Part shown: positions 10,670 through 19,720 of the stretch, one piece after another
Layout of the letters: each line of letters begins with the position of its first letter
Numbering within the stretch: position 1 is the stretch's first letter
Assembly: GCA_036010965.1 (NCBI GenBank)
Contig: DASCMO010000023.1
Span: 37,271-101,270, forward strand
DNA from: GCA-2686265 sp036010965
GTDB taxonomy: Bacteria; Planctomycetota; UBA1135; GCA-002686595
DNA length: 64,000 nucleotides
Direction: 5' to 3'
Position numbers and translations under genes: made by a program
Notes under the pieces: generated by a model
Seen by the model: only the letters and a program-made list of their open reading frames with translations
The model's database searches: none
Told to the model about the DNA's origin: nothing

Positions 10670-11697
10670 ACGACGCCTTCCTGCCGTTCGACATTCTGCG
10701 CTCTGACGCGGCGATCTGGCTCCTGGCCGCGCCCTGCGTGCTCCTGGCCGGCCTGTGGAGTCTGCGGGCGCGCCGGCGCGCCGTCGGCCTGCTCGCCGAC
10801 GAGCGCCACCTTGCGCGCCTGCTCCCCGATCACTCGCCCTCGCGCGCGCGCTCGCGCGTCCTGCTCGCCGCCGCCGGGGCGTTCTTCGCGGCCCTGGCCC
10901 TGCTCGGTCCCGTGCGCGGCTACACCCTGCGCGAGGTGGAGCGCAAGGGGCTCGACATTGTGTTCTGCCTCGACACCTCGCGCAGCATGCTGGCGAGCGA
11001 CCTCAAGCCTGACCGCCTGACGCGCGCCAAGCGCGAGATCGTCGGTCTGCTCGGCCGCCTGCAAGGGGACCGCACCGCGCTGCTGGCCTTCGCCGGCGAC
11101 GTGCGCAACGTCGCGCCCCTGACCCACGATCGCGTGACCCTGACGCACTTCGTCAATACTCTCTCGACCGAGGAGAACCTGGTCGGGGGAACGAACCTGG
11201 GGGCCGCCATCGAACGCGCCCTTGCGCTCTTCGACGGCCGCACGGGTTCCCACGAGGCGATCGTGCTCCTGACCGACGGCGAGGACCTCGAAGGGCGCGG
11301 GCTGGAGATGGCCCAGACGGCCGCCGAGCGCGGCATCCGCGTCTTCGTCGTGGGCATGGGTACCGCGGCGGGCGGGAAGATCGCCGACGGCGCGCGGGGA
11401 TTCGTGCGCGACGAGACGGGGCGCGAGGTGATCACGCTCCTCGATGGCGCGACCCTCGAGCAGATCGCCGCCGCCACCGGCGGCGCCTACCTGTCGGCCG
11501 AGTCCTCCGCCATCCCCCTCGAGGAGCTCTACGAGAAGCGCATCTCGCAACTCGAATCTCGCGACCTGTGGGCCGGCAAGGTGCGCATTCCCCACGACCG
11601 CTTCCAGTGGCCCCTGGTGCTCGCCATTGGCTGCATGCTGATCGAGGCCAGCCTGCGCGAGCGGCGTCCCGGGCGCGCGCGAGGAGATCGGGCGTGA
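10666..11697 (+). CDS. batB: BatB-like von Willebrand A membrane protein
   Basis: 343 residues, ATG overlapping the batA stop (ATGA). Two membrane helices (about 16-33 and 66-84) are followed by a vWA domain with MIDAS DTSRSM (D103, S105, S107), then NVAPLTHDR and VLLTDGEDLEGRG, and a C-terminal hydrophobic segment (WPLVLAIGCMLIEASL). It is a paralogue of the preceding batA. BatA and BatB usually form a membrane complex with BatC and BatD. The downstream gene overlaps by 4 bases (GTGA). Confidence 0.87.
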   Translation: MNDAFLPFDILRSDAAIWLLAAPCVLLAGLWSLRARRRAVGLLADERHLARLLPDHSPSRARSRVLLAAAGAFFAALALLGPVRGYTLREVERKGLDIVFCLDTSRSMLASDLKPDRLTRAKREIVGLLGRLQGDRTALLAFAGDVRNVAPLTHDRVTLTHFVNTLSTEENLVGGTNLGAAIERALALFDGRTGSHEAIVLLTDGEDLEGRGLEMAQTAAERGIRVFVVGMGTAAGGKIADGARGFVRDETGREVITLLDGATLEQIAAATGGAYLSAESSAIPLEELYEKRISQLESRDLWAGKVRIPHDRFQWPLVLAIGCMLIEASLRERRPGRARGDRA

Positions 11698-12743
11698 AGT
11701 CGTCGCTCCCGCTCATCGCCCTGCCCCTGCTCTTCGTCCAGGCCCCCGTGCCCGACGGCAGCGACGCGCCGGACCTCGCCGAGGGCTTCGCGCAGATCGA
11801 GCGGCTGACCGCCGAGGGCGAGGTCGAGCGGGCGACGGCTCTGGCGGACGAACTCCTGGCCCCGACGGCCTTCGACCGCTGGCGGATGGGGCTGGAGGCC
11901 GAGGGCTCGCGCGTCCTGGCTCCGATGGTGGACTTCTGCGCGCCGGCGCTCGAACGGCTGGGCCTCGGCGTCTACCCCGAGCCCGTGCGGGCGGAGCTCT
12001 TTTACGCACGCGGCCTCGTGCGACTCGAGGCCCAAGACGCTCCGCAGGCGGAGCGCGGGTTCGCCCTCGCGCGCAGCCTCGGCGGCCCCGGGGCCTTGCG
12101 TCTGGCGGCCACCTACGACCTGGGCGTCACGGCCCTCCTGCAGGGCGAGGAGTGGCGCGGGCGAATGCTCGAGCAGCCCGCCGTACGGCCAGGCCTGATC
12201 GAGGAGCCGCCCCGGCCCGACGGCGAGCAGCCCGACCCCATGGCCGAGGCGCGCGCGGCGTACCTGCGCGCGCGCGCGCACCTCGTCGAGCGCCTGCGTG
12301 CTGATTGGCGCGACGCGGACACGCGCGCCAACGTCGAGTTGGTCGGGCGCCGCCTGCGCTGGCTGGACGAGCAGGAGCAGGAACAGCGGAAGCAACAGCA
12401 GGAGCAAGATTCCGAGTCCGAGGACAGCGAGCAGGACGACGAACAGTCCGGGGCCGAGCCTTCCGAGGGCGGGGAGCAGGACGCCGAGGAGGGCGAGGGA
12501 GACGAGGACCAGCAGGGCGACACACAGCAGGAGGAGGAAGAGCGCTCCGGTGACGACCCGACGGACGAGGATGGCGAGGGCGACGGACAGGAAGCGGGTC
12601 AGGCCGATCCGCAGGAGGTTTACCTGACGCGCGAGGAGGTCCAGCGCATGCTGGAGAAGCTCGCCGAGCACGAGGCGCAGGGCGAAGAGGTCAAGGCGCG
12701 GCTCTACCAGAACCGCCGCCAGCGGGTCGAGAGGGACTGGTGA
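11694..12743 (+). CDS. batC: BatC-like TPR protein with acidic, Gln-rich tail
   Basis: 349 residues from a GTG overlapping batB. A signal-like N-terminus is followed by helical TPR-type repeats (about 25-225). Residues about 225-315 form an extremely acidic, Gln- and Glu-rich low-complexity stretch, followed by a helical segment (YLTREEVQRMLEKL) and the end RVERDW. A TPR region followed by an acidic linker and a short basic end closing in DW is what BatC proteins commonly show. The order batA-batB-batC-batD supports the call more than sequence does. Confidence 0.7.
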   Translation: MKSSLPLIALPLLFVQAPVPDGSDAPDLAEGFAQIERLTAEGEVERATALADELLAPTAFDRWRMGLEAEGSRVLAPMVDFCAPALERLGLGVYPEPVRAELFYARGLVRLEAQDAPQAERGFALARSLGGPGALRLAATYDLGVTALLQGEEWRGRMLEQPAVRPGLIEEPPRPDGEQPDPMAEARAAYLRARAHLVERLRADWRDADTRANVELVGRRLRWLDEQEQEQRKQQQEQDSESEDSEQDDEQSGAEPSEGGEQDAEEGEGDEDQQGDTQQEEEERSGDDPTDEDGEGDGQEAGQADPQEVYLTREEVQRMLEKLAEHEAQGEEVKARLYQNRRQRVERDW

Positions 12744-14506
12744 TGAGAGAACGAGAACGAAGACGATGCCTGATCGCGGCGGCGCTCCTGGCCCTCCTGT
12801 GTGTCGCGGCTCCCGCCGCGCGGGCCCAGGGCGGCCCGCGCGTCACGGCCCAGCTCTCCACGGGCGTGGCCAGGCTCGGCTCGACGGTCAGCGTCGAAGT
12901 GGCCGTGCACGGAGTGAAGCAGGCCGAGCTCGCGGGCGTGCCGCGCGTCGACGGCCTCAGCGTCGAGGGCGTGGTCGGCCCCAGCGTCTCCGTCTCCCAG
13001 GAGTGGTCCAACAGCCGGCGCACGATCTCCCGCAGCGTCTCGTGGAACGTCGTCCTGCGGCCGGCGGCGGTGGGGGAGTACACGATCCCGCCCATGCGCT
13101 TGAAGGTCGACGGCGCCGAACTGTTCACGCGCGAGCTGACCTTGAAGGTCGTCGAGGACCTGCACGGCATGGAGCTTGGCTACCTGGAGTTGTTCGAGCG
13201 CCCCGAGGGGATCCACGAGGGCCAGCCCTTCGTGATCGATCTGCGCCTGGGTTGGGACCTCGGCATCGATCAGAAGGTCAACATGGCCAATCTGATCCTG
13301 CCCTGGTGGGGCGAGCTGCCCGGAACCCTCGAGGCCGAGTCACACGGGGCCTCCCTGCGCTCGAAGCTGGTCCAGGTCAACCTCAACTCGCGCGGCCGCG
13401 TCGACGTGCGCGACCTCGGTCAGCAGGACGTGCGCGGTCGGCCTTTCCGCGTGCTGCAGTTGCGCCGCACGTTCATCGCGACCCGACCCGGCACGCTCTC
13501 CTTCCCCGAGAGCTTTCTCGAGTTCGGCTTCGTGGGCGGCGGCTTCTTCGACACTCGCAAGGAGACCTACCACGTGGGCTTCCCGGCCTTCGAGTTGGAG
13601 GTCGTGCCCTTGCCCGAGGAGGGCCGGCCCTTCGAGTTCTCCGGTGCTGTGGGCAGGGTGCAGGCGCTGGCCACCGTCGACCGCCGCGACGTGGACGCGG
13701 GGGAGTCGATCAAGCTCTCGGTCGAGTGGACCGGAGACGCCAATCTCGAGTTCCTGGAGCCGCCCGACCCCTCACGCATGGAGGTCTTCGAGCGCTTCCG
13801 GCTCTACGGCACGACCGACCGCTTCTTTGGCGATCGCCGGCGCGTCGTGTACGACCTGGCTCCGATCTCGGCCGTGGTGTCCGAGATCCCGGCTCTGCCC
13901 TTGAGCGTCTTCGATCCCGCGCGCGGGGCCTACGTCACTGTCAGCACCGAGCCGATCCCGATCAGGGTGCGTCGCCTGGAGAACGAGTCAGCCCTGGCGG
14001 CCGCCGAGGGCGCCGACGGCCGGACTCTGGCCCTGCTCGACATCCAGACCGCGCCCGAGAACGGGAGCGAGTCGCCCGGCCCGGGAGCGGGCTCGATCGG
14101 CGCCGCGGCCCTGGCCGTCCTGCTGGCCTGGCTCGCCGCGCGCTTCGCGGTGCGCCGTCGAGGCGACCCCGATTCCGCCCGCGCGCGTGCGCGGCGCGGC
14201 GCGCGGCGAGCGCTCGCCCGCGACCTGCGCGGCGCGTCCAGCGCCGGTGGCCAGGCGGCCGCCGTGCACCGCTTCCTGGCCGCGCGCACGGGCCGTCCGC
14301 CCGAGGCGTGGGAGGGCAGCGATCCGGTCGAGTTCGTGCGGTGCCTGGCCGCCGATCAGGGGGGGGCGCCGCCCGAGGAGGGCGCGCGCGAACTGGCCGG
14401 CGTGCTGGGCGAACTCGAGGCGCGCCACTGGAACGGCGACGACGCTCCGCTGGAGATCGGTCGCTTGATAAAGGCCGCCGAGCGGGCGATGGAAGGGGGA
14501 TTCTAG
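12740..14506 (+). CDS. batD: BatD-like oxygen-tolerance protein
   Basis: 588 residues from GTG 12740, which overlaps the batC stop; ATG 12743 is the very next codon and equally likely. A signal peptide (about 10-29, ending ARAQ) is followed by several beta-sandwich domains: GPRVTAQLSTGVARLGSTVSVEV at the start and RVQALATVDRRDVDAGESIKL near 308. One membrane helix follows (about 450-466), then a cytoplasmic helical tail rich in Arg and Ala. BatD proteins carry tandem beta domains on the periplasmic side and are proposed to scaffold the Bat complex. The next gene starts 2 bases after the stop. Confidence 0.82.
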   Translation: MMRERERRRCLIAAALLALLCVAAPAARAQGGPRVTAQLSTGVARLGSTVSVEVAVHGVKQAELAGVPRVDGLSVEGVVGPSVSVSQEWSNSRRTISRSVSWNVVLRPAAVGEYTIPPMRLKVDGAELFTRELTLKVVEDLHGMELGYLELFERPEGIHEGQPFVIDLRLGWDLGIDQKVNMANLILPWWGELPGTLEAESHGASLRSKLVQVNLNSRGRVDVRDLGQQDVRGRPFRVLQLRRTFIATRPGTLSFPESFLEFGFVGGGFFDTRKETYHVGFPAFELEVVPLPEEGRPFEFSGAVGRVQALATVDRRDVDAGESIKLSVEWTGDANLEFLEPPDPSRMEVFERFRLYGTTDRFFGDRRRVVYDLAPISAVVSEIPALPLSVFDPARGAYVTVSTEPIPIRVRRLENESALAAAEGADGRTLALLDIQTAPENGSESPGPGAGSIGAAALAVLLAWLAARFAVRRRGDPDSARARARRGARRALARDLRGASSAGGQAAAVHRFLAARTGRPPEAWEGSDPVEFVRCLAADQGGAPPEEGARELAGVLGELEARHWNGDDAPLEIGRLIKAAERAMEGGF

Positions 14507-14508
14507 AG

Positions 14509-15282
14509 ATGAGGATCGTCGTGCTCTCGACTCTCTACTGGGCGTTGCTGTGCGCTCCCGCGGCGCTCGCGTCTCAGGTCGTCGAGCCCGCAGCCTCCGA
14601 CGCCGAGGCGGCGGCGAGCTATCGGGCGGGAGACCTCGAAGGTGCCCGCGGCGCGTGGTTGGCCCTGCTCGCGGACGAGCACGGTCCGCGGGGTGCGGAG
14701 CGCGCGCGCGTACTCCACAACCTCGGCAACGTCGATGCCCGCCGCGAGGACTGGGCACGGGCGGTCGGCTGGTACGCGGCCTCCCTGCGCCTGAGGCCGC
14801 GCGACGCCGAGACCTGGCACAACGTCGAGTTCGCACGGCTCAAGGCCGGCCTGGAGCCCCAGGACCGCGGGGACCTGTCGGCGACCCTGCACCGCGCGCT
14901 CTCGTCGGTGACCCTGGGCGAGAGCGCCTGGCTGGCCCTGTTCTCGCTCCTGCCCCTGGCCCTGTGTCTGGCCGGCGAGGCCTTGCGCGGCGGCCTTGTG
15001 TGGCGGCGCCTCTGCCTGGCGAGCGCGGCCTGGTTCGCCCTGGCCCTCGTGCCGTGGTCCTGGAACCTGGCGAGCGCGGACGACGATCCCCTGCTAGTGA
15101 TCTCCGAGGGCAAGGTCGCGGCTAACTCCGAACCGCGCACGGACGCTGCCGGAGTCGGAACCCTCCCGGCGGGGGTCGAGGTAGAGCGCCTCGATCAGCT
15201 CCCCGGTTGGGTCAAGGTCGCCTTGCCCGAGGGAGGCTCGGGTTGGATCGTGCGCGACGCGGTCTTCGTCCTGCGCCGCTGA
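14509..15282 (+). CDS. batE: BatE-like TPR/SH3 membrane protein
   Basis: 257 residues, ATG 14509 just after batD. Order of parts: signal peptide (1-21); TPR region with SYRAGDLEGARGAWLALL and VLHNLGNVDARREDWARAVGWY; two membrane helices (about 139-155 and 165-184); and a C-terminal bacterial SH3 domain beginning ISEGKVAANSEPRTDAAGVG and ending GWVKVALPEGGSGWIVRDAV. TPR, membrane pair and SH3 is the BatE layout. It closes the operon; no clear terminator follows. Confidence 0.82.
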   Translation: MRIVVLSTLYWALLCAPAALASQVVEPAASDAEAAASYRAGDLEGARGAWLALLADEHGPRGAERARVLHNLGNVDARREDWARAVGWYAASLRLRPRDAETWHNVEFARLKAGLEPQDRGDLSATLHRALSSVTLGESAWLALFSLLPLALCLAGEALRGGLVWRRLCLASAAWFALALVPWSWNLASADDDPLLVISEGKVAANSEPRTDAAGVGTLPAGVEVERLDQLPGWVKVALPEGGSGWIVRDAVFVLRR

Positions 15283-15359
15283 GCGCGGGTCTCGTCCCTG
15301 GACTTCACCTCCCGGCCCTGCACAATCGGCGCCTCGATTCCCCTCCGACACCGCTCACC

Positions 15360-15677
15360 ATGCCTCTCCCCGAACACCACCTCTTCGTCTGCATCGCCAA
15401 CCGCCCGCCGGCCGCGGGAGACTCCTGCGGAGCCGTCGGCTCTCGCGAGTTGATCGAGCGCCTGCAGCTCTCAATCCTAGAAGAGGGCCTGGCCGATCGC
15501 GTGCGCGTCAACGGCTGCACCTGTCTGGGGCCCTGCGAGCAGGGCGTGAACCTCGTCGTCTATCCCGACGGCGTCTTCTACACGTGCGTGACGGTCGAGG
15601 ACGCCCAGGAGATCGTGCAGGGCCACCTCAAGGGCGGAGAGCCCGTCGAGCGCCTGCGCTTTTCGGTGCCGGACTGA
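15360..15677 (+). CDS. Thioredoxin-like [2Fe-2S] ferredoxin
   Basis: 105 residues from ATG 15360. Cysteines at 11, 23, 53, 55 and 59 include the characteristic CLGPCEQG block, and the chain ends VEDAQEIVQGHL. This is the thioredoxin-fold ferredoxin family related to the NuoE C-terminal domain and to Azotobacter FeSII, which binds one [2Fe-2S] cluster and acts as a small electron carrier or cluster-protection protein. The frame is open further upstream, but the ATG is the first position that gives the conserved short family length. It is convergent with the MgtE-type gene. Confidence 0.85.
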   Translation: MPLPEHHLFVCIANRPPAAGDSCGAVGSRELIERLQLSILEEGLADRVRVNGCTCLGPCEQGVNLVVYPDGVFYTCVTVEDAQEIVQGHLKGGEPVERLRFSVPD

Positions 15678-15679
15678 CC

Positions 15680-15692
15680 CCCTGCCGCAGGG
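15680..15692. terminator. Small hairpin between convergent genes
   Basis: CCCTG-CCG-CAGGG forms a 5-bp stem with a 3-base loop in the 22-base gap between the ferredoxin stop and the stop of the MgtE-type gene. There is no T-run, so it is only a weak candidate for a bidirectional terminator. Confidence 0.25.
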
Positions 15693-15699
15693 TCTCGGG

Positions 15700-16689
15700 T
15701 CACGCGAGCCAGGCGCTCGCCACGGCGAGGTAGGTCGCCATGGCGGTCACGTCGGTGACCATCAACACCACGGGCCCGGCGGCGATGCGCGGATCGAGGC
15801 GCGTCGCGTGGAGCAGGACGGGCAGGCCAGCGCCGAGCAGGGCGGCCAGGATCATGACCGCGACGACGCTCGCCAGGAGGGGCAGAGCGATGTGCGCCTC
15901 GGGGTCGATCAGGGTCGCCGCGACGGCCACGCACACTCCGCACGCGCCGCCCAGCCAGAGCGCCGTGCGGGCCTCGACGCCGATGCGCCGGCGGACGCTG
16001 GCCCAGGGAACGTCCGCGCTGTGCAGGTGCTGCAGGGCGAGGGTCATGGCCTGCATCGCGATCGCCTCGGCCAGGGTCAGGACCAGGGGAATGAAGGTCA
16101 CGATGGCGACCACCTCCAGCAGCAGGTCCTCGTGGGAGGCGGCTATCAGGGCGCAGGCCACGCCGCCCAGGAGGTTTACGGCCAGCCAGGGGATGCGCAT
16201 GCGGAATCCGGACGCGACGCCGTCGAGCGGAGCGCTGGCCACCGAGACGCCCATCATCTGGAACAGATCCCACAAGCGCTGGCGTTCGGCCAGCTCGACC
16301 GTTTCCTCGGCGTAGGCGCCGACGTCGATGGCACCCAGGAGCCGGCCCTGGCCGTCGACCACGGGCAGGGCGAGCAGGCGCTGGGAGGCGAAGAGGGCCA
16401 GGGCGTCCTGCATGGACGTGGTCTCGCTGACCGAGACCACGCGCCGCTGCATCAGTCGATCCACCCGCTGTTCGCCCTGGGCCAGCAGCAGAGTCCGGAT
16501 CGGCAGCACGCCCGCGAGGCGTCCGCCTGCGCCAAGGGCGTAGACGTAGACGATGTGGTGGCCGATGCGCCGCGTGCGCAGGTCCTCGAGGGCTTGCTGC
16601 ACGGTCTGGTCGCAGCGCACGGCGGTCTGCACCGGCTGCATCGCCCGCGTCACGGGCAGGCCGAGGTCCACCTGGGCGCTGAGCGGCAT
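15700..16689 (-). CDS. MgtE-type divalent cation transporter with CBS pair
   Basis: 329 residues. A tandem CBS pair (about 10-130; ITVV-like strands around DVGAY and VVDGQGRLLGAID) precedes five membrane helices from about 165. The membrane part shows the MgtE pattern: RIPWLAVNLLGG, then LTLAEAIAMQAMTLA in place of the usual NxGxQ-like segment, and near the end AAGPVVLMVTDVTAMATYL with the conserved Asp of the Mg2+ pore. The N-terminal superhelical domain of classical MgtE (about 130 residues) is missing, so Mg2+ gating would rest on the CBS part alone. The substrate is probably Mg2+ (inference). Confidence 0.8.
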   Translation of the reverse strand: MPLSAQVDLGLPVTRAMQPVQTAVRCDQTVQQALEDLRTRRIGHHIVYVYALGAGGRLAGVLPIRTLLLAQGEQRVDRLMQRRVVSVSETTSMQDALALFASQRLLALPVVDGQGRLLGAIDVGAYAEETVELAERQRLWDLFQMMGVSVASAPLDGVASGFRMRIPWLAVNLLGGVACALIAASHEDLLLEVVAIVTFIPLVLTLAEAIAMQAMTLALQHLHSADVPWASVRRRIGVEARTALWLGGACGVCVAVAATLIDPEAHIALPLLASVVAVMILAALLGAGLPVLLHATRLDPRIAAGPVVLMVTDVTAMATYLAVASAWLA

Positions 16690-16852
16690 CGCGGCAGCCT
16701 ACAGGTCCCAGGCTCCGGTTCCATGGCCGAGGGACGAGCCGGGTCGGTCGGCGTTGCGGCGCGAAGGCACGGGCGCGACCGGGGCTTGAGCTCGGCTGGC
16801 GGGGAGCCGTTTCCCCACGGTGTGGGGCGCGGCGGGCGCTAGGCTGACGGGC

Positions 16853-18130
16853 ATGTTCCATTCCCCTAGTGCCATCCTGCGTGTTTCACTCCTCGTCCTG
16901 GCTTCTGCGGCGGCTCTCGGCCAGGAGACGCGCCTCTCGCAGCGTGAGGGGAAGGCCTTGGTCGAGGAGTACCTGGCCCTCGACGCGCGCGGCGCCGAGG
17001 ACCGGGAGCGCTGCGACGAGATCCTCACGCGTCTCGAAGCCCACGGCGAGCTCAGCGCACGGGAGGCCGCGCGCTGGCGCAAGACGGTCCTGACCCTGGC
17101 GGCAAAGGGTCCCAGGCTCGAAGAGGACAGGGGCGAGCACTTCCTGTGGGAGGACGAGCAGCGCGGGATGTACATCGTCGATGGCGAGACGCGCCGGCCG
17201 AAGGGACTCTTCATCGGCCTGCACGGGGGGAGCGACGGCTCGGGCGAGGCGCGCTGGTGCCAGCGCAGCTTCTCGGACGCGGTGGCGCGCGAGGACTGGC
17301 TCGCCATCTACCCGCAGGTCCTCGAGCGCGTCTCGGTGGGCTGGACGAAGTCCGGCACTGAGGAGTTCGTCATGGAGCTCGTCGAGCGCGCCCTGCGCAC
17401 CTGGAAGATCGACCGTGACCGAGTCTTTCTCGGCGGGCACTCCATGGGCGGCTTCGGGACCTGGTCGCTCGGCTCGCACCACGCCGACCGCTTCGCGGCC
17501 CTGGCGGTCTCCTGCGGCGCGCCGACCTCCGCCTGGTCTTCGTCCTCCGATCCCGGCGACGAGGTCGACGGCATGATCCCCAACCTGCGCAACCTGCCGA
17601 TCGTCTTCTACCACGGCGCCGACGACCGGCGCGTGGCGCCGGACGCCAGCCGCCGGGCCGCCGGGCGCATGGCCGCGGCCCGTGAGCGCTGGGGCGCCTT
17701 CGACTTCGAATACTGGGAGGAAGCCGGGCGCGGCCACTCCGGCCCGCCGGGGGGGATGGGGGCGTTGCTGAAGCGGATCGCTGACCGCGAACGCGAGGCG
17801 CGCCCCCAGCGTCTCGTCTGGCAGCCGGCACTGGACTGGAAGCGGCAGTTCTACTGGCTGTGGAGCGATCGCCCGGGCTCGCCAGGCCTGGTCGAGGCGG
17901 AGCTGGACCAGGAGAACGGGATCCTGCGCATCGACAGCGACGTTCCCACGGGACTGCGGGTGCTGCTCGACGACGACCTGCTTGACCTCGAGGGTGGGCT
18001 GACCCTCATCCTCAACGGCGGCGAGCCCCGCACCGTCTTGCCCCTGCGCAACCTGGCGGTCATCGTCCGCACCGGGCGCGGTGGCGACGACGCCTTGACC
18101 TTCGAGGCCGCCGTGGTCGTCTCGCCCTGA
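16853..18130 (+). CDS. Secreted alpha/beta-hydrolase (esterase or depolymerase type)
   Basis: 425 residues from ATG 16853 (an upstream GTG frame adds 11 residues before the signal peptide). Signal peptide about 6-22 (ILRVSLLVLASAAALG). The hydrolase core has LFIGLHGGSDGSGEA as oxyanion region, nucleophile elbow FLGGHSMGGFGTWS, a likely acid at HGADDRRVAPD and the catalytic His in GRGHSGPPGG. A C-terminal beta-like domain of about 120 residues follows. Polyester depolymerases, feruloyl esterases and peptidase-like hydrolases share this core, so the substrate is open. A -10-like TAGGCT lies 7 bases before the ATG. Confidence 0.8.
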   Translation: MFHSPSAILRVSLLVLASAAALGQETRLSQREGKALVEEYLALDARGAEDRERCDEILTRLEAHGELSAREAARWRKTVLTLAAKGPRLEEDRGEHFLWEDEQRGMYIVDGETRRPKGLFIGLHGGSDGSGEARWCQRSFSDAVAREDWLAIYPQVLERVSVGWTKSGTEEFVMELVERALRTWKIDRDRVFLGGHSMGGFGTWSLGSHHADRFAALAVSCGAPTSAWSSSSDPGDEVDGMIPNLRNLPIVFYHGADDRRVAPDASRRAAGRMAAARERWGAFDFEYWEEAGRGHSGPPGGMGALLKRIADREREARPQRLVWQPALDWKRQFYWLWSDRPGSPGLVEAELDQENGILRIDSDVPTGLRVLLDDDLLDLEGGLTLILNGGEPRTVLPLRNLAVIVRTGRGGDDALTFEAAVVVSP

Positions 18131-18190
18131 GGGTTTGCCCGCAGGGTTCGGCCGAAGGGCTCGCCCGACGGGGCTGACCGGGGAGCGCCC

Positions 18191-18219
18191 TTGCCCCGAC
18201 CTCCCCCGTGCGGGATGCT
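18191..18219 (+). promoter_or_regulatory. Candidate promoter for the sulfatase-fold lipoprotein gene
   Basis: TTGCCC (18191-18196) and GATGCT (18214-18219) are 17 bases apart. The expected transcription start falls at the ATG (18226), which would make the message leaderless. Weak consensus match; inference only. Confidence 0.3.
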
Positions 18220-18225
18220 GCGGCC

Positions 18226-19713
18226 ATGCGAGCCCGCTCCCTCTGGATCGTCGCCCTCGCCGTGGTCGCGAGCGCTTGCTCCCCGATGTCGGGCGAGGGC
18301 CGGGGCGTGCTCGTGATCGTTGTCGACGGTCTGCGCGCCGACCACACCAGCGGGCTCGGCTACGACCGCGAGACGACTCCCGAGCTCGAGCGTCTCGCGG
18401 CCGACGGCGTGCGTTTCACCCAGACCTTCTCCGCCGCTCCGGAGGTGATCCCGGCCCACGTGGCCCTGCTCACCGGCTGCGACCCGGGCCTGGCCCGGCG
18501 CCCGCTGCTCCCCGACGGCTCGCGCCTGGCCCTGGTGAACGACTGGCTCATCCCGCAAGCGGTCCCGCGCCTGGCCCTCGAATACCTGGCCGCCGGGTAC
18601 ACGACGGCAGCCTTCGTCGACCACCCGCGCATCACCGAGCTGTTCGGCTTCGACACCGGTTTCGAGGAGTTCAACGGCTTCGCCGAGGGTCGCACCGGGG
18701 CGACGCTGAACTACGGTTTCGATGGCGTCGCCGGGCGCTTCATGCGCTGGCTGCGGGCAAAGGATGCCGACCGCGACTGGTTCGCGTACCTGACCCTGGG
18801 GGACCTCAAGCGCGCCTGGTCCGACGCGGACTCGCGCTGGGCGACCTACTTCGAGCCGCGCTCGGAGCTGTCGGCCGTCCCGCCGGTCGCCGAAGCCGAG
18901 CGCGCCTTCTTCGCCTTGCCCAGCAACCTCTGGCGCGCCGGCGGAGGGCGATTCCAGACCCTGGGCGAATACGAAGCGTGCTACGACGGCGCTCTGCGCC
19001 AGCTCGATGAGCGGCTCGGTCGCCTCTTCGGCCGCCTGAAGGGCATCGGCCGCTGGGAGGAGACGACCGTCTGCGTCGTCGGCAGCTTCGGCCTCGGCTT
19101 CGGAGAGTCTGGTCTCCTCCTGGGCAACGGGACCCTCTCCGACGTGGACCTGCACGTGCCCTGGATCCTGCGCCCGGCGGCTTCGGCGGACTGTGAGCGC
19201 GGACGGACGACCGACGCCCTGGCGAGCACCCTCGATTTGGCGCCGACCCTGCTCGAGCTGTCGGGGATCGCGAGACCGGGCGGCATGCACGGACTGTCGC
19301 AAGTGACCACCTCGCGTGCCGACGCCCGGCCCGTGCGCGAGCACGCCTTCGCCTCCCTCGGCTTCTCCGCGGGGTTCTCCGCGCGCGACGCCACCCACAG
19401 CTTCCTGCACACGCGCCCCGGGAGCGAGGGGCCCGCCAGCCTGGCCCTGTCGTGGTTCGGCGAGCCCCATCCCCCCGGCGACGGCTGGCGCGAGCACCTG
19501 CGCGACCGCCGCACGGCGGGTCCCGGGAGCCTCGAGCCTTCTTCCGACGATGCCGAGGCCGCGGCGGTTCTGCGCGCGGCAGGGGAGGAGTGGTTCCTGT
19601 GGGTCGGGCGGGCGCGCGACGCCTACCACCCCGCGCCCTGGCGCGAGGAGGCCTTCGACCCTGACCAGCGGGCTGAGCTCGTCGAGCGCGGGCTCGTGGC
19701 CGAGGACTTCTGA
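18226..19713 (+). CDS. Sulfatase/alkaline-phosphatase-fold lipoprotein, nucleophile apparently missing
   Basis: 495 residues from ATG 18226 (a GTG at 18208 would add 6 residues). Lipoprotein signal: hydrophobic 5-16, then lipobox VASAC. The sulfatase-type metal motif VIVVDGLRADHTSGLGY and RETTPELERLAADGVRFTQ are clear. At the nucleophile site, where active sulfatases have C/S-x-P-S-R and related phosphohydrolases often T-x-P-S-H, this protein reads V74-I-P-A-H followed by VALLTG. A second metal or substrate site may be carried by FGLGFGESG. The fold is firm; sulfatase activity is doubtful. Confidence 0.7.
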   Translation: MRARSLWIVALAVVASACSPMSGEGRGVLVIVVDGLRADHTSGLGYDRETTPELERLAADGVRFTQTFSAAPEVIPAHVALLTGCDPGLARRPLLPDGSRLALVNDWLIPQAVPRLALEYLAAGYTTAAFVDHPRITELFGFDTGFEEFNGFAEGRTGATLNYGFDGVAGRFMRWLRAKDADRDWFAYLTLGDLKRAWSDADSRWATYFEPRSELSAVPPVAEAERAFFALPSNLWRAGGGRFQTLGEYEACYDGALRQLDERLGRLFGRLKGIGRWEETTVCVVGSFGLGFGESGLLLGNGTLSDVDLHVPWILRPAASADCERGRTTDALASTLDLAPTLLELSGIARPGGMHGLSQVTTSRADARPVREHAFASLGFSAGFSARDATHSFLHTRPGSEGPASLALSWFGEPHPPGDGWREHLRDRRTAGPGSLEPSSDDAEAAAVLRAAGEEWFLWVGRARDAYHPAPWREEAFDPDQRAELVERGLVAEDF

Positions 19714-19720
19714 ACCGCGG

